From the NCBI GenBank assembly GCA_902790215.1, contig CADAQX010000009.1:124001-188000 (forward strand): a DNA stretch of 64,000 bases. Direction: 5' to 3'. Shown here piece by piece: positions 52,243 through 61,668 of the stretch. The DNA comes from an uncultured Bacteroidota bacterium (lineage in GTDB: Bacteria > Bacteroidota > Bacteroidia > Bacteroidales > P3). Under the pieces are notes generated by a model. It was given only the letters and a program-made list of their open reading frames with translations. It had not been told where the DNA came from and did no database searches. The stretch's first letter is position 1; each line of letters begins with the position of its first letter. The translations under genes were made by a program, and so were the position numbers.

Positions 52243-53529
52243 ATGAAGACGTTAGACCTGATAGATTCCTTTTCGGAATTTAAAGAATTTAAGAACATTG
52301 ACCGCGAGACATTGATGCATATTCTCGAAGAGGTTTTCCGCGCCGCGCTGGCCAAACGCTACGGCACCGAGGACAACTTCGACATTATTGTGAACATTGA
52401 CAAAGGCGACCTGGAGATTTTCCGCAACCGCACCATTGTTGAAGACGGTGCCGTGAAGGACGAGAACCTGGAGATTGCCTACAGCGATGCCATTAAGATT
52501 GAGTCGGACTTTGAAGTGGGCGAGGAACTGTCGGAGCCCATCTACATGACCGACTTTGGCCGCCGCGAGATTCTGGCTATCCGCCAGAATCTGGTGAGCA
52601 AAATCCAAGACTATGAGAAGTCGCTTGTCTTCCAAAAATACAAAGAGAAAGTTGGCGAAATTGTGGTTGGCGAAGTTTACCAACCCTGGAACAAAGAGAT
52701 ATTGATTCTTGACGAGGAGAAAATTGAACTGGTGCTTCCCAAGGCCGAGCAGATACCGACCGACCGTTTCCGCAAAGGCGACACCGTGCGTGCCGTTGTG
52801 CTGAAGGTGGAGATGCGCAACAACAACCCCGTCATCGTGCTGTCCCGCACATCCCCCATCTTCCTGGAGCGCCTGCTCGAGGCTGAGGTGCCAGAGATTT
52901 ACGACGGTCTCATCACCATCCGCAATATCGTCCGCATCCCCGGCGAGCGTGCCAAGATAGCCGTTGAGTCCTACGACGACCGCATTGACCCCGTGGGTTC
53001 TTGCGTCGGTATCAAGGGTGCCCGTATCCATGGCATTGTGCGTGAGCTGCGCAACGAGAACATTGACGTGCTCAACTATACCCCGCGCCTGGACATTATG
53101 GTGCAGCGTGCTTTGGCTCCCGCCAAGGTTTCGTCGCTCAAGGTACGCGAGGAAGAGAAGAAAGTGGATGTCTACATGGAGCCGGACCAGGTGTCGCTGG
53201 CCATCGGCAAGGGCGGCTGCAACATCAAGCTGGCCAGTAAGCTGGTAGGATACGACATCGATGTTTACCGTACCGGTGACGAAGACCCGGACGATGTCGA
53301 CCTGCGCGACTTCTCCGACGAGATTGACCAGTGGATTATCGATATCCTCATCAATATCGGCTGCGACACGGCCCGCGAGGTTCTTGCCCTCAGCAAGGAA
53401 GACCTCCTCAGCCGTACCGACCTCGAAGAGGAGACTATCGACGAAGTCATCCGCATCCTCAAGGCTGAGTTCGAGGAAGAGCCGAACTCCCAGAATGCTG
53501 AGGCCAAAGCCGAGCCCGACGGGGAATAG
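52243..53529 (+). CDS. nusA: Transcription termination/antitermination protein NusA
   Basis: RNA-polymerase-binding factor for pausing and termination. The 428-residue product has the N-terminal RNAP-binding domain (1-125), an S1 domain (about 130-200), two KH domains (RIPGERAKIAVESYD, DPVGSCVGIKGARI; and VSLAIGKGGCNIKLA) and a short acidic C-terminus. Size is normal for a NusA without the extra C-terminal repeats. Confidence 0.97.
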   Translation: MKTLDLIDSFSEFKEFKNIDRETLMHILEEVFRAALAKRYGTEDNFDIIVNIDKGDLEIFRNRTIVEDGAVKDENLEIAYSDAIKIESDFEVGEELSEPIYMTDFGRREILAIRQNLVSKIQDYEKSLVFQKYKEKVGEIVVGEVYQPWNKEILILDEEKIELVLPKAEQIPTDRFRKGDTVRAVVLKVEMRNNNPVIVLSRTSPIFLERLLEAEVPEIYDGLITIRNIVRIPGERAKIAVESYDDRIDPVGSCVGIKGARIHGIVRELRNENIDVLNYTPRLDIMVQRALAPAKVSSLKVREEEKKVDVYMEPDQVSLAIGKGGCNIKLASKLVGYDIDVYRTGDEDPDDVDLRDFSDEIDQWIIDILINIGCDTAREVLALSKEDLLSRTDLEEETIDEVIRILKAEFEEEPNSQNAEAKAEPDGE

Positions 53530-53631
53530 GCCAACAACCCACTGGGATTTGGACAACCACTTAGCAAGTGGCAAAAAGAAATAACAAAACAATGGCGGCC
53601 ACCGCCGCCCTAACGAAAAAAGGAGTGTAAT

Positions 53632-56607
53632 ATGGCAGAAGAAAACAAAGGAATACGACTTAAAAAAGCGGCTACAGAGCTGAACGTGGGAATCTCTACA
53701 CTAGTGGAATTTCTTGCCAAGAAAGGCCATCAGGTGGAAATGAACCCCAATACGAGGCTCTCTGCCGAGCAGTACGATATTGTCGCCACCGCCTTCCAGG
53801 CCGAGCGTGCCGTCAAAGAGCAGGCTGACAAAATCGAAATAACTCCCAGCAGCAGTAATGTGGTTGTAGAGGCGACCAACGACGAGAACAAAGAGGAGTC
53901 GGAAGAAGTCATCATCAAGAACTACAACACATCACCTGCAGACAACAAGGTCGCTGCCAAGCCCGTCGAAACTGCCGTCACTCCCGACGAGCCGGAGGTG
54001 TCCGAGACTGTTGCAGAGAATGCCGCCGAGCCTGTGGCACCCATCGAGAGCGAACAAGTTCCCGAAGCTGTCAGCGAACCTGCAGAGCCTCAGCCCGCAG
54101 AGCCCGAGGCCGCCCCGGCATTCATTCCCACACAGGTAGGCGACCTGCGCATCATCAACAAGATAGACCTCGACGCCATCAACACCAAGACCCGTCCTGA
54201 CAAAAAGAAAAAGACCAAGGCCGAGAAGACTGAAAAGCAAGCCAAAGCCTCTAAAGCTCCTAAAACCCCCAAAGCCGAAGCTCAGCCCAAGGCACCCAAA
54301 GAGCAAGTCGAGGCACCCAAGGAGCCTCCCGCACCGGCACCCGTTCCCGAACCCGAGCCTGTGCCCGAACCTGTCGTGGTGGCTCCCCCTGCCGTAAAAG
54401 AGCCGGAGTTTATCGAGACACAATACAAGAAACTCGAAGGCCCCAAACTGGTAGGCAAAGTGGATCTCAGCCAGTTCGAGAAGCCAAAGTCATCTTCTGA
54501 AAAGAAGAAACGCAAGCGCATCAAGAACAAAGGTGTCAAGGTGAGCGAAGTAAACGGCCAAACCGAAACTGCCGCTCCCGCTCCAAGCACCCCAAAGAAT
54601 GCCTCAAAGAACAAAAAGAACGAGGCAGGTGGAACCGATGCCAAGAGCGAAAAATCCGAAAAGAAGAAAAAGAAAGAAAAGAAGGCCGTAAAGGTCGAGA
54701 TTGATGAATCTGAAATCGAGAAACAGATTCGCGACACTCTCGCCCGTCTCAGCCCCATGGGCAAGTCAAAGACTTCCAAACACAACCGCGAGAAACGCCA
54801 GAAGGTGCACCAGCGCATAGAGGAGGAGCAGCTCAACGAGATGGAAAGCCAGAAGACGTTGCAGGTGACGGAATTCGTCACCGCCAACGAGCTGGCCACC
54901 ATGATGAACGTGCCTGTCACCCAGGTCATCAGCACCTGTATGTCCGTAGGCATATTCGTCAGTATCAACCAGCGTCTCGATGCCGAGACCATCAAGCTCA
55001 TTGCCGACGAGTTCGGCTTTGAAATCAACTTTGCCAGTGCCGACGTCATCGACGAGCTCAACAAGATTGAAGAGGAAGACCGTCCCGAAGACCTCATCAC
55101 GCGCAACCCCATCGTCACCGTCATGGGTCATGTGGACCACGGTAAGACCTCTCTCCTTGACTATATCCGCAAGACCAACGTCATTGCCGGTGAGGCTGGC
55201 GGCATCACCCAGCACATCGGTGCCTACGAAGTCACCACTGCCGACGGCCGCAAGATTACTTTCCTCGACACCCCTGGCCACGAGGCTTTCACAGCCATGC
55301 GTGCCCGCGGTGCCAAGGTGACGGATATCGCCATCATCGTCATCGCCGCCGACGACAAAATCATGCCGCAGACCGTCGAGGCCATCAACCACGCCCAGGC
55401 TGCCGGTGTCCCCATCGTCTTTGCCATCAACAAGATTGACAAACCCGGTGCCGACCCCGACCGCATCAAGACCGAACTGGCCAACATGAACCTTCTTGTC
55501 GAAGAATGGGGCGGTAAATACCAAAGCCAGGACATCTCTGCCAAGAAGGGTATCAACGTGGAGGAACTGCTTGAGAAAGTAATTCTCCAAGCTGACATCA
55601 TGGAGCTGAAAGGCAACCCCAATAAACGAGCCAAGGGTACTGTGCTGGAAAGCTCGCTGGACAAAGGCCGTGGCTATGTGGCCAAACTCCTTGTGGAGAA
55701 CGGTACCATCCGCAAAGGCGACCCCATCGTGGCTGGTGCCATCAGCGGTCGTGTGCGCGCCATGTACAACGAGCGCAACCAGGAAGTCATGTCTGCCGGT
55801 CCTTCGCAGCCCGTGCTGCTTCTCGGCCTTACCGGTGCCTGCCAGGCAGGCGACACATTCAACGTCACTGAGAACGAGAAGGAAGCCAAAGATATTGCCG
55901 CTAAGCGCACCCAGCTGCAACGCGAGCAGGGACTCCGCACCCAGACACACCTCACCCTCGACGAGATTGGCCGCCGCATAGCATTGGGCAACTTCAAAGA
56001 ACTCAACGTTATCGTCAAGGGCGATGTGGACGGTTCCGTCGAAGCACTTTCCGACTCGCTGTTGAAGCTCTCCACCGACGAAGTGCAGGTCAACGTCATC
56101 CACAAGGCTGTGGGACAGATTACCGAGACCGACGTCATGCTGGCTGAGTCCTCCGACGCTATCATCATCGGCTTCCAGGTGCGCCCCTCCGTGGGTGCCC
56201 GCAAGATGGCCGAGACCGACCACATCGACATCCGCCTCTACAGCATCATCTACGACGCCATCAACGAGCTCAAGGATGCTATTGAGGGCATGCTCTCGCC
56301 CGAGACACAGGAGAAGATTGTCGCCAACCTCGAAATCCGCGAAACCTTCAAGATTTCCAAGGTGGGTACCATTGCAGGATGTATGTGTCTTGATGGAAAG
56401 ATTACCCGCAACCACAATGTCCGCATCATTCGCGACGGCATCGTGGTCTATACAGGCAAGCTGGCCTCTCTCAAACGCTTCAAAGACGATGTCAAGGAAG
56501 TCGTCAGCGGCCAGGACTGTGGCCTGAACATCGAAGGCTTCAACGACATCAAAGTCGGCGACATTGTCGAAGCCTATGAGGTAATAGAAATCAAACGAAA
56601 ACTATGA
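53632..56607 (+). CDS. infB: Translation initiation factor IF-2
   Basis: GTPase that places initiator tRNA in the ribosomal P site. The 991-residue product has an N-terminal domain ([21 protein letters not shown]), a long low-complexity Lys/Glu/Pro/Ala linker (about 65-390), and the G domain with GHVDHGKT (about 497-504), DTPGHE and NKID, followed by domains II-IV. The linker is the usual variable region of Bacteroidota IF-2. Last gene of the rimP operon. Confidence 0.97.
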   Translation: MAEENKGIRLKKAATELNVGISTLVEFLAKKGHQVEMNPNTRLSAEQYDIVATAFQAERAVKEQADKIEITPSSSNVVVEATNDENKEESEEVIIKNYNTSPADNKVAAKPVETAVTPDEPEVSETVAENAAEPVAPIESEQVPEAVSEPAEPQPAEPEAAPAFIPTQVGDLRIINKIDLDAINTKTRPDKKKKTKAEKTEKQAKASKAPKTPKAEAQPKAPKEQVEAPKEPPAPAPVPEPEPVPEPVVVAPPAVKEPEFIETQYKKLEGPKLVGKVDLSQFEKPKSSSEKKKRKRIKNKGVKVSEVNGQTETAAPAPSTPKNASKNKKNEAGGTDAKSEKSEKKKKKEKKAVKVEIDESEIEKQIRDTLARLSPMGKSKTSKHNREKRQKVHQRIEEEQLNEMESQKTLQVTEFVTANELATMMNVPVTQVISTCMSVGIFVSINQRLDAETIKLIADEFGFEINFASADVIDELNKIEEEDRPEDLITRNPIVTVMGHVDHGKTSLLDYIRKTNVIAGEAGGITQHIGAYEVTTADGRKITFLDTPGHEAFTAMRARGAKVTDIAIIVIAADDKIMPQTVEAINHAQAAGVPIVFAINKIDKPGADPDRIKTELANMNLLVEEWGGKYQSQDISAKKGINVEELLEKVILQADIMELKGNPNKRAKGTVLESSLDKGRGYVAKLLVENGTIRKGDPIVAGAISGRVRAMYNERNQEVMSAGPSQPVLLLGLTGACQAGDTFNVTENEKEAKDIAAKRTQLQREQGLRTQTHLTLDEIGRRIALGNFKELNVIVKGDVDGSVEALSDSLLKLSTDEVQVNVIHKAVGQITETDVMLAESSDAIIIGFQVRPSVGARKMAETDHIDIRLYSIIYDAINELKDAIEGMLSPETQEKIVANLEIRETFKISKVGTIAGCMCLDGKITRNHNVRIIRDGIVVYTGKLASLKRFKDDVKEVVSGQDCGLNIEGFNDIKVGDIVEAYEVIEIKRKL

Positions 56608-56608
56608 T

Positions 56609-56669
56609 GAATGTGTTAACGTGTAAATTCGTTAATTCGTGAATCACTGAATACGTTAATTTGTTAATC
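56609..56669. repeat. Octamer array (GTTAATTC orientation) after infB
   Basis: About seven units of GTTAATTC-type octamers (GTTAACGT, GTAAATTC, GTTAATTC, GTGAATCA, GTTAATTT) fill the space between infB and the four-helix gene. The unit is the reverse complement of that in the array at 57019-57122. Confidence 0.8.
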
Positions 56670-57029
56670 ATGAAGGCACAAGGAATATTATACGACAAAA
56701 GCAAGATATTTGCCTTAAGCGTAATTGCCTTGTGTAACGAGTTGCGTGAAAAGGGTGAATATGTCATGTCCAAACAGATTCTCAAGTCAGGTACCAGCAT
56801 AGGAGCAAATTATTGCGAGGCAGTTTGTGCCGAGAGTCCACAAGACTTTATCCACAAAGTGTCTATCTCAATTAAAGAAGCGAATGAAACATACTATTGG
56901 CTAGACCTGCTTCACGATAGCAAATATCTCGACAACGAAAGGTACACCCAAATGAGCAATCAAGTGGAAGAAATCTTCAAGATGCTTAATTCCTCTGCAA
57001 TAACCGTCAAACAAAGACTAACGCATTAA
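56670..57029 (+). CDS. Four-helix bundle protein (S23/IVP family)
   Basis: The 119-residue protein has the family core (LYDKSKIFALSVIALCNEL, SKQILKSGTSIGANYCEAV, DFIHKVSISIKEANETYYWL), four amphipathic helices. Related proteins were first seen inside 23S rRNA intervening sequences; a pentameric structure is known but no function. The ATG at 56670 was chosen; a TTG three codons upstream lies in the repeat. Its last codons (RLTH and stop) are formed by the downstream octamer array, and it is bracketed by arrays in opposite orientation. Confidence 0.9.
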   Translation: MKAQGILYDKSKIFALSVIALCNELREKGEYVMSKQILKSGTSIGANYCEAVCAESPQDFIHKVSISIKEANETYYWLDLLHDSKYLDNERYTQMSNQVEEIFKMLNSSAITVKQRLTH

Positions 57030-57122
57030 CGAATTCAAAAAGACTAACGAATTAACACATTAACGAATTAACGAATTCAAAAGGACTAACGAATTAACAC
57101 ATTAACGAATTAACACATTCAA
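57019..57122. repeat. Octamer array (TAACGAAT orientation) before tRNA-Arg
   Basis: Octamers TAACGAAT and TAACACAT alternate and are grouped into longer units of about 42 bp that end in TTCAAAA. Together with 56609-56669 they form inverted flanks around the four-helix gene. The last unit ends 3 bp before the tRNA. Confidence 0.85.
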
Positions 57123-57125
57123 AAC

Positions 57126-57197
57126 GCTCTGATAGTTCAATGGATAGAATAACTCTCTCCTAAAGAGTAGATCCGGGTTCGATTCCCGGTCGGAGTA
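57126..57197 (+). tRNA. tRNA-Arg (anticodon CCT)
   Basis: A complete cloverleaf: acceptor GCTCTGA/TCGGAGT, D stem GTTC/GAAT, anticodon stem ACTCT/AGAGT with loop CTCCTAA (anticodon CCT, reading AGG), T arm CCGGG-TTCGATT-CCCGG and discriminator A at 57197. CCA is not encoded. No copy of its 3' end was found elsewhere in the window. Confidence 0.97.
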
Positions 57198-57791
57198 CAA
57201 AACAAAGATGCCATAGAAGCAATTCACTTGTTTTTTGCAAGTTCTCTTAGTTAAATCAAAACACAGTATGTCAAAGGCCTCTCGGTTCAAAGAAGCGTAA
57301 CCACTCCTTGGAAGCCGGTTGCAAAAGTACATAAAACTCTTGCACCATTTCCCTCAATTTTCGCCTACTTTCCGATATTAACCTATATTTACCACAAAGT
57401 AGGAATAGAAAACCTCTCAGTATGACAGGATTCCTGAATTGAAGAGTGATGCTAAGGCTGACCTTATTTACTTCATCGGATTATTGGAGTGGCGCGATAC
57501 GGGCTTTTGTGAGGTGTGTCTATCTGTCAGCATGACTATCAGATCATGGATAGGAACGAGCGAAGCTTCACCCTGTATATGACGTTTAAGACGATACAAC
57601 CCTGCAAGGCGTACAGAAATCTGTTGTCAATACATGTGCAACACCTGTAGGGTCTATTTTTGAAAAAATAGATGGACAAGGAGTGCTTTTTATGCCGACA
57701 GGCAGGTTTGCGGGTTTTATGTAATTGTCTGGTATATATACCAATTTGTTGTTATTATTTGAAATAATGCAACTGTTTTTAAAAAAAAGTG
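57198..57791. other. Gap after tRNA-Arg with no recognisable gene
   Basis: About 590 bp. One short open stretch near 57420-57590 (reading ELKSDAKADLIYFIGLLEW) is interrupted and may be a gene remnant, but it matches nothing I know. No promoter box or strong repeat was found apart from the box that starts the next RNA. Confidence 0.4.
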
Positions 57792-57799
57792 TATATTTG
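57792..57799 (+). promoter_or_regulatory. -7 promoter box of the structured RNA candidate
   Basis: TATATTTG followed by CAGCC matches TAnnTTTG. A transcript would begin near 57806. Confidence 0.7.
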
Positions 57800-57805
57800 C
57801 AGCCG

Positions 57806-58045
57806 CTTACAATAGTAAAGTAAGCAGTAAGCAAGAAAAGCATTGCAAGATTGTCCTTTTTGCTGAATTTCGCCAAAACAAAGAAGGAGGACGAGGCAAT
57901 TATGCTTTCGCTTGTTGTGTATGCTATGGGCTCACGCCTCAGCATATCCTCAGGCGTGAGATTAGTTCCTTAACCGTTCCTTCAAAGGTGTTTGGCGATA
58001 CCTAGCAAAAGACGGACATGAGCACATAAGTCTCATGCCTTTTTT
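57806..58045 (+). ncRNA. Candidate structured RNA or leader with terminator, upstream of the peptide/BspA pair
   Basis: Pairings found by eye: 5' hairpin GCTTAC/GTAAGC (57805-57825); the motif GCAAGAAAAGCATTGC (57831-57846); nested long-range stems GTCC-TTTTGCT with AGCAAAA-GGAC (57853-57864 and 58004-58017), TCGCCAAA with TTTGGCGA (57870-57877 and 57991-57998), GAAGGA with TCCTTC; an inner hairpin CTCACGCCT/AGGCGTGAG (57931-57960); and a terminator CATGAG/CTCATG plus T run (58017-58045). The outer stem and the terminator share bases 58014-58017, so they may be mutually exclusive. It could be a free small RNA or an attenuator for the genes that follow. No known class was recognised. Confidence 0.5.
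58014..58045 (+). terminator. Terminator at the end of the structured RNA candidate
   Basis: CATGAG and CTCATG with flanking GG/CC form the stem; CCTTTTTT follows. It precedes the peptide gene by about 50 bp. Confidence 0.7.
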
Positions 58046-58093
58046 ATTTGCTGCCTGTTGGAGACTTGGGGCAGTAACATAATACCTAAAAAC

Positions 58094-58273
58094 ATGAAAG
58101 AAAGCAATTTCAAGTGCAATTACGAATCACCCGTCGTAGAGGTGTTGAAAGCCCGCGTGGAGGCTGGTTATCAGTCTTCCAATGTGCAAAGTGGAGGAAA
58201 CGCCAACACCACCCGCTACGGTGAAGGCAGCTGGGACACACCCAGTGGTAACCCTAACGCACGGTACAATTAA
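58094..58273 (+). CDS. Small conserved-motif peptide preceding a BspA-like lipoprotein (second copy)
   Basis: A 59-residue peptide, start MKESNFKCNYESP at ATG 58094; a TTG twelve codons upstream was rejected. It shares the pattern Y-x-S-P-x-V-x-V-L-x-x-x-V-E-x-G-Y-x-x-S (residues 10-29) with the peptide at 16343 and ends in a Gly/Asn/Ser-rich tail. There is no signal peptide. It is followed after 18 bp by the BspA-like lipoprotein gene. Function unknown; a precursor peptide, a regulator or a partner of the lipoprotein are all possible. Confidence 0.7.
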   Translation: MKESNFKCNYESPVVEVLKARVEAGYQSSNVQSGGNANTTRYGEGSWDTPSGNPNARYN

Positions 58274-58291
58274 CCTTTAACCTTACTTGCC

Positions 58292-60070
58292 ATGAAGAAG
58301 ATTCTATTCATTTCTACTCTCATTGCAACCCTGCTGCTGGCCTCCAGTTGCCAGAAAGAGCAGGAATTAGTCACCCTCGGGGCAGTCATCAACCAGCCCT
58401 CCAAGACCTATATCGACAATCGCTACCCCTGTTGGAGCGAGGGCGACCAAGTGTATGTCAACAATGCCGCCTACACCGTCTCTGCCATCTCCGGCTCGTC
58501 GGCACAGATAGCCGATGTGGTGGGTGACGACTCTTATCGTGCCCTCTTCCCCGCCTCGTTGGTGACACCGGGCAGCAACATCACCAACAGTGCTACCATA
58601 CCCGTCACCCTGCCAGCCACGCAGCGGTACCAAGTGGTGAATGGCCACCAACGCGTAGACGCTCCCATGGGGGCCTACACCGAGGGCAGCACACTGCAGT
58701 TCTACAACCTCTGCTCCATTGTGCATGTGGTAGTCAACAACAACACGGGCAGTGACATGACACTCGGTAGCCTGAAAATGGAAGCAGCCAACGCCTATCT
58801 GAGCGGCACAGGCACTGCCTCAATCAACGGCACTTTGAACGACGGCATCACCCTCTCCTCCGATGCCTCCCACTCCGTTTCGCTCCGCATAGCCGGACCC
58901 ACCAGCGTCACCCTCGCTGCCGGAGCCCAATCCACTTTCGACATCTACGTCCCCGCCTTCCCCACGGACAATGTCACCATCACCCTCTATACCACCAACG
59001 GCTACTACTACGAGCTGCCCAAGAACGGTGTAGCCCTCACCCCCAACACCTACACCACCGTCACCCTCAATGTCACCTCCCTCACCCAAGTCCTCGCCGC
59101 AGAGCTGGTGAATGGCTATACGTTTAAAAATGCCATTCCTGACAATGCCACTTCGGTGGTTTTCGAATACAATAACGCTTCGACATCAAATACTATACTA
59201 TCCACACCCGATTCCCCTGTCCCCATTTATGGTTACATAGATGGGAATGTATGGCATGTATGTACTGCCGCCGATGCAATCAATGCCAACTCTGACTGTT
59301 CAAGTATGTTCTCCTCCAAATCGTCCCTAACCTCCATTGATTTTGGATCTGACTTCAACACTTCCAACGTGACGTATATGCTATATATGTTTGATGGTTG
59401 CTCCAGCCTGACCAGCCTCGACCTCTCCAACTTCAACACCGCCAACGTGACAAGTATGGGTGCGATGTTTGGCAATTGCCAAAGCCTGACCAGCCTTGAC
59501 CTCTCCAACTTCAACACTTCGAATGTAACAAATATGCAGGTGATGTTTAGCGGGTGTTACAGCCTGACAAGCCTTGACCTCTCCAACTTCAACACTTCCA
59601 GCGTGATGAATATGCCTTTTATGTTTGAGGGTTGCTCCAGTCTTACCAGTCTTGACCTCTCCAATTTCAACACCGAGAATGTAACGAGCATGAACGGTAT
59701 GTTCGGAAAATGTAGCAGCCTGATAAGCCTTGACCTCTCCAACTTCAACACCTCCAACGTGACGAGTATGAGAGGGATGTTTTCCAGGTGCATCAGTCTG
59801 ACCAGCCTTGACCTCTCCAGTTTCAACACTGGCAATGTGACGCGAATGTATAATATGTTTGGCGGTTGCTCCAGCCTGACTAGCCTTAATCTATCCCACT
59901 TTGATATGAGTAGGGTTTTAGAGAAGTCATTCATGTGCCTCCTCCTTTCCACCACTTCAGGTTATTGTACTATCATTTGCCCAGCGGCAGTGCAGACGGA
60001 ATTGGAGAATGGTACAGACCTACCCTCAAGCGGAGTTACTTTCACTTGGGTTAGACCCACATCCAAGTAA
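58292..60070 (+). CDS. BspA-like (DUF285-type repeat) surface lipoprotein
   Basis: The 592-residue product has a lipobox (LLASSC, Cys20), a fimbrillin-like N-terminal half (about 21-275) similar in layout to the 644-aa protein, and about eight 24-residue repeats (about 345-545) of the form LTSLDLSNFNTSNVTxMxxMF. The repeats are nearly identical at the DNA level (72-bp units, 59390-59890), so copy number can vary by recombination. A cap region with two cysteines and FTWVRP closes the protein. Probably a surface adhesin; ligand unknown. Confidence 0.9.
   Translation: MKKILFISTLIATLLLASSCQKEQELVTLGAVINQPSKTYIDNRYPCWSEGDQVYVNNAAYTVSAISGSSAQIADVVGDDSYRALFPASLVTPGSNITNSATIPVTLPATQRYQVVNGHQRVDAPMGAYTEGSTLQFYNLCSIVHVVVNNNTGSDMTLGSLKMEAANAYLSGTGTASINGTLNDGITLSSDASHSVSLRIAGPTSVTLAAGAQSTFDIYVPAFPTDNVTITLYTTNGYYYELPKNGVALTPNTYTTVTLNVTSLTQVLAAELVNGYTFKNAIPDNATSVVFEYNNASTSNTILSTPDSPVPIYGYIDGNVWHVCTAADAINANSDCSSMFSSKSSLTSIDFGSDFNTSNVTYMLYMFDGCSSLTSLDLSNFNTANVTSMGAMFGNCQSLTSLDLSNFNTSNVTNMQVMFSGCYSLTSLDLSNFNTSSVMNMPFMFEGCSSLTSLDLSNFNTENVTSMNGMFGKCSSLISLDLSNFNTSNVTSMRGMFSRCISLTSLDLSSFNTGNVTRMYNMFGGCSSLTSLNLSHFDMSRVLEKSFMCLLLSTTSGYCTIICPAAVQTELENGTDLPSSGVTFTWVRPTSK
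59390..59890 (+). repeat. 72-bp tandem repeats coding for the BspA-type units
   Basis: About seven adjacent units share AGCCTTGACCTCTCCAACTT and CAACACTTCC segments. The level of DNA identity implies recent duplication or homogenisation. Confidence 0.85.
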
Positions 60071-60241
60071 GGCAACTGCCATCTGTCTGCTATTGTCAGC
60101 CTATCCGTGCCGGAGGCACTGTATCCTATTAACCCCACACTAAGCGACCACAGAGAGTGCAGTGTGGGGTTGCATATCAACCCCATCTTGCGTGTCAACG
60201 ACACGCTACAAAAACTTTATTCTCAACAATTTGCAAAGATT

Positions 60242-60289
60242 GCTCTCCCAAGAGAGCAAAAAATGCAAAATTTACTCTCCCGAGAGAAC
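60242..60289. promoter_or_regulatory. Twin 16-bp palindromes upstream of the AAA_14-type ATPase
   Basis: GCTCTCCCAAGAGAGC (60242-60257) and ACTCTCCCGAGAGAAC (60274-60289) are related dyads whose centres are 32 bp apart, about three helical turns. They lie 45-92 bp before the ATPase start. Operators for a dimeric regulator, possibly the ATPase product, are a reasonable inference. Confidence 0.6.
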
Positions 60290-60333
60290 AATAATTATTG
60301 AGTTTTGACGTTACCATTGTAAATTAAACGATT

Positions 60334-61533
60334 ATGGACGTACTGGTATCACAATTTAAACGTCGGCTGACGAATATATCGTTAGATTTGATTAGAGAGT
60401 GCATTAACGAAGTGGCTTGGGATGAAAGGCTGTCAGCCATCATAGGACCGCGCGGTGTAGGCAAGACCACGTTGATACTTCAGTATATAAAACAGCATTA
60501 CGCCGATAGTCTTTCCGAAGTGCTTTATGCCACAGCCGAAAGTCTGTACTTCGCACAGAACACACTAGTGGACTTGGCGGAACGATTCGTGACAAATGGG
60601 GGAAAACATCTATTCTTAGACGAGATTCATCGTTATCAGAACTGGAGTCGTGAAATAAAACTGATTTACGATACCTACCCCGAACTGAAGGTTACGATTA
60701 GCGGATCATCACTGCTTCAGATACTCAATTCGGAAGCTGACCTTTCTCGTCGTTGCATTTGGTATAATATGCAAGGGTTGTCTTTCCGCGAATTTCTTCG
60801 GTTTTATAAAGGAATCGACCTCCCAGTGTTCTCTTTCGACAATATTATTCAAAAACCTGATGATGTATGTCGCAAAATCAATACATTGTGTCACCCTGTG
60901 CCATTGTTTCATGAATACCTTCAGGTAGGTTATTTCCCCTACTTTTTAGAGGGCGAGAAAAGATACTATGAACGTGTGGGGAATGTGATAGACTATGTAA
61001 TTGGCACAGAACTACCGATGGTATGCAAGGTGGAGACGGTGAACGTTCGCAAGCTACAGATGCTGCTAAATGTAGTGGCTGGCCTTGTACCTTATGAACT
61101 TGATATTAGCAAAATTGCACTGATGCTACAGTCTTCGCGTAATACGGTGATAACTTATCTTAGGTATTTGTCCATGTCGAAAATTATCAATTTGCTCTAT
61201 TCGGACATCCAATCGCTAAAGAAAGTACAGAAACCCGATAAAATGTATTTGGAAAACCCCAATATGCTATATGCCTTGTGTCTGGAAAAAGCGAATATAG
61301 GTACCGCCAGAGAGACCTTTGTTGTTAATCAATTGGGATACCAACATCGGATAGAGTACAGCAAGAAAAACGGTGATTTCAAAATCGATGGGAAATATGT
61401 GTTTGAAGTGGGTGGAGCTACTAAGAACTTTGACCAGGTGGCCAACATACCTGACTCATACATCTTAGCAGATGACATAGAATGGCCTGTAGGAAACAAA
61501 CTGCCACTATGGCTTGTCGGACTGTTGTACTGA
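60334..61533 (+). CDS. AAA_14/DUF4143-type ATPase
   Basis: The 399-residue protein has Walker A GPRGVGKTTL (38-47), Walker B LFLDEIHRYQNW (about 91-102) and a SGSSLLQI sensor segment, then a DUF4143-like C-terminal half with a winged-helix region (SKIALMLQSSRNTVITYLRYLS) and an FEVGG segment resembling a degenerate nuclease-like fold. These proteins are common accessory genes in Bacteroidetes; their biological role is not settled. It is AT-rich relative to core genes and lies between two BspA-like genes. Confidence 0.88.
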   Translation: MDVLVSQFKRRLTNISLDLIRECINEVAWDERLSAIIGPRGVGKTTLILQYIKQHYADSLSEVLYATAESLYFAQNTLVDLAERFVTNGGKHLFLDEIHRYQNWSREIKLIYDTYPELKVTISGSSLLQILNSEADLSRRCIWYNMQGLSFREFLRFYKGIDLPVFSFDNIIQKPDDVCRKINTLCHPVPLFHEYLQVGYFPYFLEGEKRYYERVGNVIDYVIGTELPMVCKVETVNVRKLQMLLNVVAGLVPYELDISKIALMLQSSRNTVITYLRYLSMSKIINLLYSDIQSLKKVQKPDKMYLENPNMLYALCLEKANIGTARETFVVNQLGYQHRIEYSKKNGDFKIDGKYVFEVGGATKNFDQVANIPDSYILADDIEWPVGNKLPLWLVGLLY

Positions 61534-61550
61534 AGAGAATTGTGATTAGG

Positions 61551-61668
61551 TAACCACTAATATTTACCCCAAAAAGGAGCATTCGTGATAATCAAATACT
61601 GAGTATTAAACACAAATTGCCATGTAATGACTATAAATTCATGGCAATTAATGATAATTAGTGTTTAA
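61551..61668. repeat. Second copy (B) of the dispersed non-coding repeat
   Basis: Aligns with 13638-13756, from TAACC...ACCCC..AAGG.GCATT to the inner palindrome around CATGTAATGACTATAAATTCATGG. The right-hand inverted end present in copy A is absent. The remaining gap to 61957 contains no supportable gene. Confidence 0.6.

Noticed and set aside
54766-56415. Open frame of 549 codons opposite infB
   Set aside because: Antisense shadow; the plus strand encodes IF-2 with all GTPase motifs.
57586-57945. A 119-codon minus-strand frame over the structured RNA region
   Set aside because: Its SGCKYT segment is the antisense translation of the TATATTTGCAGCC promoter, a known source of false genes in Bacteroidales.
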